DNA of 64,000 nucleotides from Deinandra increscens subsp. villosa (Eukaryota > Streptophyta > Magnoliopsida > Asterales > Asteraceae): NCBI GenBank assembly GCA_039602395.1, contig JBCNJP010000025.1, forward strand, positions 39,855,355 to 39,919,354, given 5' to 3'. The notes under the pieces were generated by a model, which was not told the origin of the DNA, did not search any database, and was given only the letters and a program-made list of their open reading frames with translations. The position numbers were made by a program, and so were the translations under genes. Shown in pieces: positions 21,520-31,840 of the stretch. Position 1 is the stretch's first letter, and each line of letters starts with the position of its first letter.

Positions 21520-23420
21520 CAATCACACCTTATTGGGACTCATTGGTCCCAACTGAACCTCGTTTCCCATAAACACACCTTATTGGGACTAATTGGTCCT
21601 AAACACAACTTATTGGTTACATACACACCTTATTGGGCCATCATTGGTCCTAAACACAACTTATTGGTTACATACACACCTTATTGGGCCATCATTGGTC
21701 CCAACTGACCCTTGTTTTCCCTAAACACACCTTATTGGGACTTATTGGTCCTAGACACAACTTATTGGTTATATAGAAACCTTATTGGGCCATCATTGGT
21801 CCTAAACATAACTTATTCGTTACATACACACCTTATTGGGACTCAATGGTCCCAACTGACCCTCGTTTCCCCTAAACACACCTTATTGGGACTCATTGGT
21901 CCAAGACACAACTTATTGGTTACATACAAACCTTATTGGGCCATCATTGGTCCTAAACACAACTTATTGGTTACATACACACCTTATTGGGACTCATTAG
22001 CCACAACTAACCCTCATTTCCCCTAAACACACCTTATTGGGACTCATTGGTACTAAACACAACTTATTGGTTACATACACACCTTATTGGGCCATCATTG
22101 GTCCTAAACATGCTTATTAGTTATATACACACCTTATTGGGACTCATTGGTCCCAACTGACCCTCGTTTCCCCTAAACACACCTTATTGGGATTCATAGG
22201 TCCTAGACACAACTTATTGGTTACATACAAACCTTATTGGGCCATCATTGGTCCTATACACAACTTATTGGTTACATACACACCTTATTGGGACTCATTG
22301 GTCCTAAACACAACTTATTGGTTACATACACACCTTATTGGGCCATCATTAGTCCTAAACATGCTTATTGGTTATATACACACCTTATTGGGACTCATTG
22401 GTCCCAACTGACCCTCGTTTCCCCTAAACACACCTTATTAGGACTCATTGGTCCTAGACACAACTTATTGGTTACATACAAACCTTATTAGGCCATCATT
22501 GGTCCTAAACACAACTTATTGGTTACATACACACTTTATTGGGACTCATTGGTCCTAAACACAACTTATTGGTTATATACACACCTTATTGGGCCATCAT
22601 TGGTCCTAAACATAACTTATTGTTTTAATACACACCTTATTGGGACTCATTGGTCCTAAACACAACTTATTAGTTACATACACACCTTATTGGGCCATCA
22701 TTGGTCCTAAACACAACTTATTGGTTACATACACACCTTATTGGGCCATCATTGGTCCTAAACATAACTTATTGGTTAAATACACACCTTATTGGGACTC
22801 ATTGGTCCTAAACACAACTTATTAGTTACATACACACCTTATTGGGCCATCATTGGTCCTAAACACAACTTATTGGTTACATACACACCTTATTGGGCCA
22901 TCATTGGTCCTAAACATAACTTATTGGTTAAATACACACCTTATTGGGACTCATTGGTCCTAAACACAACTTATTAGTTACATACACACCTTATTGAACC
23001 ATCATTGGTCCTAAACACAACTTATTGGTTACATACACACCTTACTGGGCCATCATTGGTCCTAAACATGCTTATTAGTTACATACACACCTTATTGAGA
23101 CTCATTAGTCCCAACTGACCCTCGTTTCCCCTAAACACACCTTATTGGGACTCATTCGTCCTAAACACAACTCATTGGTTACATACACACCTTATTGGGC
23201 CATCATTGGTTCTAAACACAACTTATTGGTTACATACACACCTTATTGGGACTCATTGGTCCCAACTGACCCTCGTTTCCCCTAAACACACCTTATTGGG
23301 AATCATTGGTCCTAAACACAACTTATGGGTTACATACACACCTTATTGGACCATCATTAGTTCTAAACATAACTTATTGGTTACATACACACCTTATTGG
23401 GACTCATTGGTCCTAAACAC
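21520..23420. repeat. 50-51 bp minisatellite array (about 1.9 kb)
   Basis: Around 37 imperfect units of the form CATTGGTCCTAAACACAACT then TATTGGTTACATACACACCT then TATTGGG plus ACT or CCAT. Units ending ACT are 50 bp and those ending CCAT are 51 bp, so long stretches keep a 17-residue period when read as protein. Some units carry an extra CCCAACTGACCCTCGTTTCC block, giving a higher-order pattern. The open frames across it (GPKHNLLVTYTPYW-type) are a consequence of the repeat, with no sign of being genes. Confidence 0.93.
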
Positions 23421-23549
23421 ATCAAATTCACCCATTTGACCCCAAATTAACCCATTATTTAATTTTTATATTAATTCTTTAAGATATAATCTATCTTGAG
23501 TTATATTCCCCAAAATTTAAGCTTTTTGTAGATCTGTTCTGTTTTTTTT

Positions 23550-23805
23550 GTTTAGGGTTTTTGTTTAACAAAATGGAGATTGTGTGAACAGATTACATTT
23601 TTTACCTAAAATTATGCATCAGTTGTTGATCGGATTGCAATTGTTGATCGTCTCTGTTTTCGAGGATTGAGGTTTTTGTTTAACGGAATGGAGATTGTGC
23701 AAACAGATTACCTTTTTTACCTAAAATTATGCATCAGTTGTTGATCAGATTGCAATTGTTGATCGTCTCCGTTTTCGAGGATTAGGGTTTTTGTTTAACA
23801 GATTG
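23550..23805. repeat. 114 bp tandem duplication
   Basis: GGTTTTTGTTTAAC recurs at about 23557, 23671 and 23785, with ATGGAGATTGTG, CCTAAAATTATGCATCAG and GATCGTCTC in the same order in both full units. Confidence 0.88.
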
Positions 23806-23949
23806 ATTTTATAAACAAAAATAGACAAACAAGTATATAACAAAAAGTGGATTTCATACTACTGATTCCAATTCCATACACAAAATTGTTTCCTAATTTA
23901 CATGTTCATTCCTAAAAAAACAAAAGACAGAGCAGTTGCGGGTTGAGGT

Positions 23950-24243
23950 TCACGGGAACCTTGATTCCATCTCCTCCATCAACTCCAAATGCCTACTCAT
24001 AGCTTCTTGCCTCTGTTGAACCAACATTTGAAGCCTGGCATTGGAGACGTGTATCTCTTCCACCAGAAAAGTTGCCATCTAGTATCTTGATGGACTTGGT
24101 GGCTCTGTAAGTATTTGGTTGAGCAGGTCCAACCCGTCTAAGATACTCTGTCTCTTTGCCCCGATAATCACCCCGTACCGGTCCAGGGTAGCAACAATCT
24201 TTATATGCAAATAATGTTCAACTAATTCTTTCAAGTTTGCCAT
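23950..24243 (-). pseudogene. Small coiled-coil ORF with one internal stop
   Basis: From ATG 24243, 54 codons (MANLKELVEHYLHIKI... DGLDLLNQILTEPPSPSRY) end at TAG 24081-24079. The next codon is ATG, in the same frame, giving 42 more residues (MATFLVEEIHVSNARLQMLV, then QQRQEAMSRHLELMEEMES) to a TGA at 23952-23950. Read together it is about 97 residues, with a Gln/Glu-rich helix at the end. I do not recognise the family. Its position between the minisatellite and the SANT-like gene suggests it belongs to the same transposon-related block. Confidence 0.4.
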
Positions 24244-24585
24244 TTTGAGAAGGATTTGAGGGTTTTGAGAAAGGGTTTGATAAGGATTTTGAGAAGGGTT
24301 TGATAATGGAGGTGAGAAGTTTCTGATTACTGATCAGTTGGTATGGTTATATGTGCAAATCACTTGAGTATGCCTAAGCTCAGATGTCTAATCACTATAG
24401 TATACCAAAGGTCTTATTTTATTGAACATTGCACATTATAATTGTTGGAATTTTGGTTTTCCTACAAAAATTACTTTCACACGTTCTCCAAGTTAAACTG
24501 AAATTTCTACACGATATCAAAAAACCACTAAAATTTTAATCACACGATCTGAAATTATCCGAAATTACTTTCACACGATCTTAAA

Positions 24586-24830
24586 AATCAAATTAACAAG
24601 TCAAAATTAAATGAAGAAAGTCAAAATTACCCACTGAGTTCTCTTTGCATATCCTATTGAATGTTTTGATTTTCTGGTAATCAAATTAACAAGTCAAAAT
24701 TAAACGAAGAAAGTCAAAATTACCCACTGAGTTCTCTTTGTATATCCTGTTGAATGTTTTGATTTTCTGGTAATCAAATTAACAAGTCAAAATTAAACGA
24801 AGAAAGTCAAAATTACCCACTGAGTTCATG
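24586..24830. repeat. 93 bp tandem repeat, about 2.6 copies
   Basis: AATCAAATTAACAAGTCAAA starts at 24586, 24679 and 24772. Each full unit contains CTCTTTGCATATCC followed by TGTTGAATGTTTTGATTTTC (with single substitutions), a stretch also present inside the SANT-like gene at 25441-25478. Confidence 0.9.
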
Positions 24831-24834
24831 ATGA

Positions 24835-25210
24835 TTGAGAGAAGATGAACTAGAGTTCTTCAGGATTATAAAGTGTTATTTAGTAATAGAACCGTATGAA
24901 CTGGAGTTCTTTAGGATCAAGAGTAATTATTCAGTAATAGAACAGGATGAACTAGAGCTCTTCAGGATGAACCGGATAAACTAGAGTTCTTCAGGATGAA
25001 CTATATATACTATAAATAACCAAAGTTATTATTTTTGTTCGTAGTCTATTGGATATTCCCATGTATATAATAAAAAACAACATAAACTTATTGGTTATAT
25101 TCACACCTTATTCTTAAAATATTAATGTTTTAGAGAAGAAGAACAAACCGGAAGAACTAGAATTCCTTAGGGAGAAGATTTCATTCGGATTGAGAGAAGA
25201 TGAACAGAAA
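24835..25210. repeat. Short GAACTAGAGTTCTTCAGGAT repeats
   Basis: Five or six irregular copies of GATGAACTAGAGTTCTTCAG-like text between 24835 and 25005, and one diverged copy near 25155. GTAATAGAAC phrases are interspersed. One stray minisatellite-like unit (CTTATTGGTTATATTCACAC) lies at 25086-25115. Confidence 0.7.
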
Positions 25211-25308
25211 CGGATGAAAATACATAATATTAAATTAAAAATCAATTCATTACATATAATTAATTAGTAATCCCAGAACAATTTTCAAACCAGAACAATT
25301 ACTCTTAA

Positions 25309-25834
25309 TTAATTCGGAACCCTAAAAAGGTTAATCATTTCCCACACCAGTAGAAGCTTGAAATCTTCTCCGGTTTCATGTAAGTAGTGTTCGAACGCAA
25401 TTAACAACATGTCTTTCTTGATTTGGTTCTCCTCTTCATTCTCTTTGCATATCCTGTTGAATGTTTTGATTTTCTGGTCCATGTCTAGCCATTTTGATCT
25501 TACGACGCTTGTGTTACGGTACTTGTCACGGTACCGCTCACGGTACTGCTCGTAACTCTTCATAGCATTATGAAACTTTATGTTGACATCCAGCCAAAAG
25601 AGAATCGTGTCTTCGTCATTAGGATCACCTAATTGATTGGTAAACATCGACTTAATTAATTAATATATAAAAAAATGTATAACTTATCAAATAATCAAAT
25701 GACTGGTATAAAGAAAAATTAAGAAACGTACTAAGTAAGGGAGGGTTTGTAGGCAACACATAGTCCATATACTTTACGTCCAACCAAGCTCGGTTCAACC
25801 CCAGTTCTTCCTGCTGGGTCCATTCTTCTGCCAC
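25309..25834 (-). CDS. SANT/Myb-like (NAM-associated type) protein
   Basis: Two minus-strand exons: about 25834-25732 and 25628-25309, joined across a 103 bp GT-AG intron. The phase-1 split codon gives LLS-DPNDED. The protein reads W-TQQEELGLNRAWLDV, then DEDTILFWLDVNIKFHNAM, SKWLDMDQKIKTFN, and a final acidic helix ending LLLVWEMINLFRV. This is the pattern of plant SANT-like proteins related to the Myb-like partner of PIF/Harbinger transposases and to NAM-associated proteins, probably DNA-binding (inference). No ATG begins exon 1: the first codon seen is GTG, so an upstream exon may exist or the start is lost. It lies divergently from TNP2, 450 bp away. Confidence 0.6.
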
Positions 25835-25839
25835 TTGGA

Positions 25840-26281
25840 AGAGTATAAATTAGATAGGGAGAACGAAGAGTGTCTGAATGTGGTGGTCTAATTTAATGGT
25901 TAATTGATTAACTTGTTTATATAGTGTGGTTGAGGGTTTTGAAATTTAAAAACAAACAACGGAAAAGTGAAATTAGCCGTTACTAGTTACAACTAATGTT
26001 TGGGTTTTTAAAATATGATTCTAACTTGGCCCGCTAAATTCTAAAAGAGGCGGGATAAATTAATGAGCGAATTCAATTGAAAGTTTCACATATCACTCTC
26101 GATTTCCCCAATTCCCCGCTCCCCATTTCTCCATTGCTCATTAATCAACAGAATTTTCCCTCCGTCATATTACTTCTCCAATAAACAGGTTCACAGTAAA
26201 GATTATTGAAAAGGGTTTTCAGTATTAGCAAAACAATCGTTTTTAATAACCTTTGTTGTTGTATCTGTTAGCAAAACAAAC
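25840..26281. other. Intergenic region between divergent SANT-like gene and TNP2
   Basis: About 440 bp holding the start regions of both genes. A pyrimidine-rich patch (TCCCCAATTCCCCGCTCCCC) lies 160 bp before the TNP2 ATG. No clear TATA box was fixed. Confidence 0.4.
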
Positions 26282-29200
26282 ATGGATAAGTCTTGGATGC
26301 TAACCAGGAGAACCACGAAATCATATGCCGATGGAGTTAAATCATTCTTAAAGTTTGCAGTTACAAGTTTGAAAAAGACAGAAATTCCATGTCCCTGAGT
26401 TAATTGTCTAAACCATTACTCTTATCATGTTGATGATGTAGATTATCGTTTGTTTTAAAAGGGATTTGATCTGACTTATACAACATGGACTAAACAAGGA
26501 GAGAAACACGAGTCCGCAAGAGATGAGCTTCACAAGGAATCATCTTTTGATTCCAGAATGCCATTTGATGCATCCGAAACGATAGAATTGGTCAGAGCTA
26601 CTGAAGAAAATTTCACTAAGGACCATGAGAAGTTTCAAGAATGACTCATGGATGCTGAGAAGCCTCTGTATGAAGGATACCATACCTTCACAAAGTTATC
26701 TGCCTTGGTTCAACTACTGAACTTGAAGACTAAGCATGGCGGATCGGATAAGTTTTTTAATGAACTTTTAGTTTTGTTGAAACTGATGCTACCTGAAGGT
26801 AATGAGATAGTGAAAAATACATATGAGGCCAAGAAGATTTTGAGGTCAATGGGTGCAGGGTACAGCAAGATACATGTGTGTATCAATGATTGTATTCTTT
26901 ACAGGAAGGAGAACAAGGACCTAATTGTATGTCCAATTTGTGGTGAGTACAGGTGGAAGGTGGGTGAGAGGACTAAGAAACTATACGACGATACTCCTGC
27001 GAAGGTAATGTGGATTCCAAGATTAGAACGACCGTTTCAAGTGAAAACCACAGCGGAAGATCTAAGATGGCATGCCACCAGTTCCAAAATACCCGGTGTG
27101 TTACGCCACCCATCCGATTCACCGGCATGGAAATCCATAGATGACAGATATCCCGAAATCGCTGACAATCCTAGAAGTCTTCGTCTTGGCATTTCAACTG
27201 ATGGGGTCGATGTGAATATAGGGAACATAAATCATAGTGTGTGGCCGGTTCTATCTGTCATTTACAACCTTCCACCATGGTTGTGTATGAAAAGAATGTT
27301 CATCATGCTTTCGTTATTAATATCGGGAGCCCCTGGAAATGATATTGATGTGTTTTTGGAACCATTAATTGATGACTTAGAGCTGGTATTTGAGGCGGGT
27401 GTGGAACATATGATGCGTATGCGCTAGAACAGTTTACTATGCGTGCAGTTGTTTTATGGACGATTAATGATTACCCTGCACTTGGTACACTTTGTGGTTG
27501 CCCGTACAGTGGACTTCATGGTTGTGTGGTATGTCGGGAACAAACTAAATGCATTAAGCTTCCTTTCTCAGCCAAGCAGTGTTATGCTGGTCACAGAAGA
27601 TATCTACCATATACGCATGCCTTCCGAAAGCAAACAAAGGCCTTCGATGGTAAACAAGAGTTGAAAGATGATGCAGTTCCTATGACCGGGGAACAGATAT
27701 ACAACAAAGTTCAACATATCAGGAACAAATGGGGAAAGAGATTAAGGTGTACTGATTCAGAAATCCCAGAGACCTCAACCGGAAGAGGGGGGAAGATTTA
27801 CAAGAGAAAAAGAAAGAACAAAGAGAAGCCACCATATTGGAAAAAATTCAATATATGGTTTCGAAGACTTAGATATTGGAGGCATAATAGTGTCCAACAT
27901 TGCATTGATTTCATGCATATGGAAAAGAATGTGGCTAAGAGTCTTGTTGGAACTCTGCTCAACCTTCCCCGAAAGACAAAGGATGGACTGAATGCTAGAA
28001 AGGATCTGAACTTTTTGGAGTTAAGACCAGAGTTGCAGCCTAAACAGAACAAGAACAACATAGTACTTCCTGCAGCGTGTTACACGTTACAAAAAGATGA
28101 AAAGGAAAAGTTTTGTGACACGTTGTATAACTTGAAGGTTCCACAAGGCTATTGTTCTAACATTTCTAGTTTGGTTAGTCTAAAGGACAAGAAACTTGTG
28201 GGGCTCAAGTCACATGACTATCATATGCTGATGCAACAGTTTCTGCCAATTGCAATTCGGTCAGTCATGCCTGAACCGACAAGATATGCTATTATCAGGC
28301 TCTGTTTTTTTATTCAAATCAATATGCAGTAAAGAGATCAACGTCAAAGAACTAGATAAATTGCAAGCAGATCTTTGTGTCACACTATGCCTGCTTGAGA
28401 AATATTTCCCGCCATTGTTTTTTGATGTTATGCTTCATTTGACGGTGCACCTTACTAGGGAGGTAAAATTATGTGGCCCAATATGCTTTCGATGGATGTA
28501 TCCATTTGAAAGGTGTATGAAGGTAATTAAGGGCCACGTGAGAAACAAAACTTATCCAGAAGGGTGCATTGCTAAGGAGAACATTGTAGATGAAACGATT
28601 GAGTTTCTCATCGAATACCAATAAAACATCACAACTATTGGTGTTCCAACTATAAAGCATAGCAGTGCGGATGGAAGTCCTGGGTCAGCTGGTAGATCAG
28701 TTGAAGTCTCTCCAGAGCTCCTATCGAAAGCCCATTTATTTGTGTTGCTAAATACGCCTGAAATTGAGAATTATATCGAGTAAGTAATTTAGATTATTAA
28801 CCTTTTTTAATCTGTTTAATTAATTATAAACTTTTATAGATAACTTCAATTCATGTAATTGCAGAGAACAATTGAAATTATTGGAAAAGGAACATCCTGG
28901 TAGTAGACTAAATGAGCTGACTAAGAAGCAGAGCACAACATTGGGAAATGGTTACGTAACAAGGTCAGCTAAATTTGCTTATTGTTTTAATTCCGTATGA
29001 ACTGTAACTTTCCTGAACAAGTGACCTGAGTTGTCTGGAACAACTCTATTTTCTACCCGGATGAACTATAACCTTCCTGGTGAACTGAAACTATTTTCTT
29101 ATAGTTTTAGTTCCGGATGAACTGTAACTTTCCGGAACAACTAACCTGAGTTGTCCGGAACAACTCTAATTTTCTATCCGGATGAAATATAACCTTCCTG

Positions 29201-29989
29201 GTGAACTGAAACTATTTTCTTATAGTTTTAATTTCGGATGAACTGTAACTTTCCGGAACAACTGACCTGAGTTGTCCGGAACAACTTTATTTTATTTTTG
29301 GAAGAACTATAACCTTCCTCTTCCTAATGAACTCTCCTGATGAACCTACTATGAATTTCAGGTTGAAAAGGAGATGGCGGAGTCCCCCAGAAACTATATC
29401 AGAGACCGTTAGGTGGATTTCACATGGTCCGCACAGAAGCGTGAGGAAATATGAAGTATATGACATCTATGGCTATTCATTTCGTAAAAAATCTCGAGAT
29501 GGTAGGGTTTACCATAACAGCGGGGTTGGTGTAGAGGTAAATGACATGCACATCTCTAACGAGGTATTAACCTATGGACAAAAACCTTACTATGGGGTTT
29601 TAAAAGAGATATGGCTACTAGAATACCATATTAAAAGCATCCCTCTATTTTTGTGCGACTGGGTTGAGAATACACAGGGGGACAAAAAAGATAGTCTTGG
29701 TTACACTTTGGTCAACCTTACAAGACTAGGTCATAAGGAGGACCCGTTCATTTTCACATCACAAGCACAGCATTTGTTTTACGTCAAAGACCAGCTGGAT
29801 AAAAAACTGCATATTGTCTTTATGACACCTCCCAGAAATTACAGAGATTATTATGAAGACGATGCCAATGAAGAATTTTGTACGGTAGTTTTTCCTCACA
29901 ACGATAATGTATTGCCACCCGTAGATACATGTGATAATGTTTACCATAGAGCTGATTGTACTGGAATGATATTACGTAAAACCGATTAA
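26282..29989 (+). pseudogene. TNP2: CACTA transposase TNP2
   Basis: From ATG 26282: a Transpos_assoc-like N-terminus (MDKSWM..., FLKFAV, IPCP) with in-frame stops at 26396, 26456 and 26642. Then the TNP2 catalytic region with CINDCILYRKE, CPICGEYRW and RHPSDSPAWKSIDDRYPEIA; a one-base loss near 27405; and VLWTINDYPALGTLCGC with a CVVC cysteine pair. After an extra T in a T7 run near 28308 comes the DUF4218 block (LCLLEKYFPPLFFDVM, GPICFRWMYPFERCM). Two introns follow (28780-28864 and 28964-29361). The last exon (29362-29989) is DUF4216: GYSFRKKSRDG and EIWLLEYHIKSIPLFLCDW, with one extra C in a C5 run. TNP2 would cut and join the element ends in the nucleus. The breaks make this copy inactive. 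Confidence 0.9.
28981..29330. repeat. 120 bp tandem repeat in TNP2 intron
   Basis: Three copies starting near 28981, 29101 and 29222 of TTCCGGATGAACTGTAAC, followed by TTTCCGGAACAACT and TGAGTTGTCCGGAACAACT. GTTGTCCGGAACAAC is a near-palindrome within each unit. The word GGATGAACT also occurs in the repeats at 24.8-25.0 kb. Confidence 0.88.
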
Positions 29990-30579
29990 TTGATCATTGT
30001 AATGTTTTTGAATCTTAGCAAATTACAGTATCAACAATATTTGGATTTTTTTCTTTATGTATTCTGGAATATTATGGATCTAAATTTGAGTCAAGTGTTT
30101 CCTTTTATTGATTGTGCCTGCAGGTCTCCTCTCTTTGACCAAACCAGAGTCAATAAAAGTAAAAAATAAACAAACAAAATCAACTACTGCTTTAACAAAC
30201 ACATTTATATACATAATCCAAAGGGTATGATTCCATTAATACATTGTTCTATAAAATAACAACTGAAAAACTACTAACTTAAAAGGGAGAAGAAGCGGCT
30301 GAAGAAAAATCCCTCTTTGCTTTCTCACATGCACTTGCTTCTGATCAAGTGAAAAGAGAGAACAAGTCCCTCTTTTCTTTCTCACATGCACTTGCTTCTG
30401 ATCAACTGAAAATGGTGAAGAAGTGGCTGAATAAATATCGGGTTCATGGGGCCAAAAGGGAGAGAAGCACCTTAAGAATACAAGTGCTGCAAACCTCAAC
30501 ATGTGCCCTTACTGCTGACTGTTATATTATTACACAATAACTTAAAATCTGCTCTCAGTAAAGCATTTGTATGAACCAT
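29990..30579. other. CACTA 3' non-coding region with 57 bp duplication
   Basis: TCTCACATGCACTTGCTTCT occurs twice, 57 bp apart, within 30305-30415. Short frames on both strands, none with a recognised domain. Confidence 0.5.
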
Positions 30580-30760
30580 TCAAGACTCCTCGTCTCCATG
30601 GTTTCCACAATAACTTAAAATCTGCTCGTAGGAGATACAGAGTGCAATCTTTCCCTGCACAAGAAAAAATTACCAAATCTGAGACGAAAATTTCAATCAA
30701 CTTTCAGTGGTGAAGATGATAACTTACCGTTTCCACATACGGATGACGCCAATTCCACAT
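30580..30760 (-). CDS. Tiny two-exon ORF near CACTA end (35 aa)
   Basis: Minus strand: exon 1, 30760-30728, encodes MWNWRHPYVET. The donor is GTAAGT and the acceptor is preceded by a T-rich tract ending GTGCAG. Exon 2, 30654-30580, adds GKIALCISYEQILSYCGNHG and DEES before a TGA; the junction is in phase 0. Upstream is a long pyrimidine-rich leader (CTTTCTCTCTCTG) and a TATATA stretch about 110 bp before the ATG. I do not recognise the product. It could be a genuine short gene or a regulatory upstream ORF in an antisense transcript of the CACTA element. Confidence 0.35.
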
Positions 30761-31152
30761 TTTTTGCCGGCGATGATGGACGAAAAACAGAGAGAGAAAG
30801 ACTGGGAGAAAAGGGGGATGGTGGAGATGATGATGAAAACTGATACAGAGATAATTAAGTATATATCGATACTCGAGGGGTGTGGTAGATGGAGATTTAA
30901 AAGATAAAGGAAATGAAAAAGTAAATGAAATAGTAATAATTACAAGCGCCGTCCACTGTTGGTATTCTTTTAGCCACCTAAAAATAATATACTGTGACCA
31001 TTTGTCATAATTTGTCACGCAACCAATGTTTAATATGAGTGGCCATATCACAAGATAATCAAACATGATAAACATATATAACCATCATATATTCAATTAT
31101 AAGTACTAATATCATAACTAAATAAACATATAAAATATTGTTCTTAATTTGT

Positions 31153-31526
31153 TCATAAACATATACATGAATTAATTAATAATCCGGACCACTGCAATCT
31201 TTCGGATATGTATCCTGAACTTGCATCGTCATCATCATGATGATCATCATCATCTTCTTCATCTTCTTCATCTTCTTCATCTTCTTCGGATTCAAATTCA
31301 TTGAATTTTGTATCAACGACACGGAATAATTTCGTTGCCTCAACAGAGTAGGCAAAACAATTAGGAATCTTCTACACATGGAGTTGCCTCAGGATGTTCT
31401 CATCGTTGTTTTTAATCACGGATTTGTGGGACTTGAAGGATCTTCTTCTCCTGTTATTGCAAACCAAAAAAAAATACGATTATCCTTCACATACCAGTAA
31501 TTAAGGGAGCGTTGATTATCGGCCAT
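31153..31526 (-). pseudogene. Two-exon acidic ORF near CACTA end, one stop
   Basis: Minus strand: exon 1, 31526-31495, encodes MADNQRSLNY and the first two bases of a Trp codon. A 44 bp intron (GTATGT to AACAG) follows; it is short for a plant intron. Exon 2, 31450-31153, runs in phase (RRRSFKSHKSVIKNNDENIL), has a TAG at 31374-31372, then continues (KLFRVVDTKFNEFES) into a run of Glu/Asp codons from a GAAGAAGAT repeat. It ends SERLQWSGLLINSC before a TGA. TATATAT lies about 90 bp upstream of the ATG. Family unknown. Acidic tails occur in some transposon DNA-binding partners, but I make no functional claim. Confidence 0.35.
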
Positions 31527-31840
31527 TTGATACCAGAATTGGTGTAAACGAATTGGTGTAGAGAATTTGAGATCAAGAAAGGGATGGCGGTAAAGGAAAA
31601 TAACAATGATGATGATATATAGGGTAGCATATTTTAACTCGCTCGAATTGGTAAAATTGAAAAGAACGCGTTGTTTTAGAGGGAAACAAATCGTCTCTTT
31701 TTCGCCACACGTTTAATATTTTACCGTGACCATAATATAGATTTTTGTCACTCACAACCTACCATTTAGTCACGGTTAATATATGTGGCCACATGTAATA
31801 GATTTTTGTCACTCAAAACCTACTATTTAGTCACACAACC

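Noticed and set aside
21712..23439. Several open frames with a 17-residue repeat across the minisatellite
   Set aside because: They follow from the 51 bp period and occur in more than one frame; no independent coding signal.
24391..24412. CACTATAGTATACC as a possible left CACTA terminus
   Set aside because: It matches only the first six bases of the right terminus and lacks GTGGCCA-type subterminal words.
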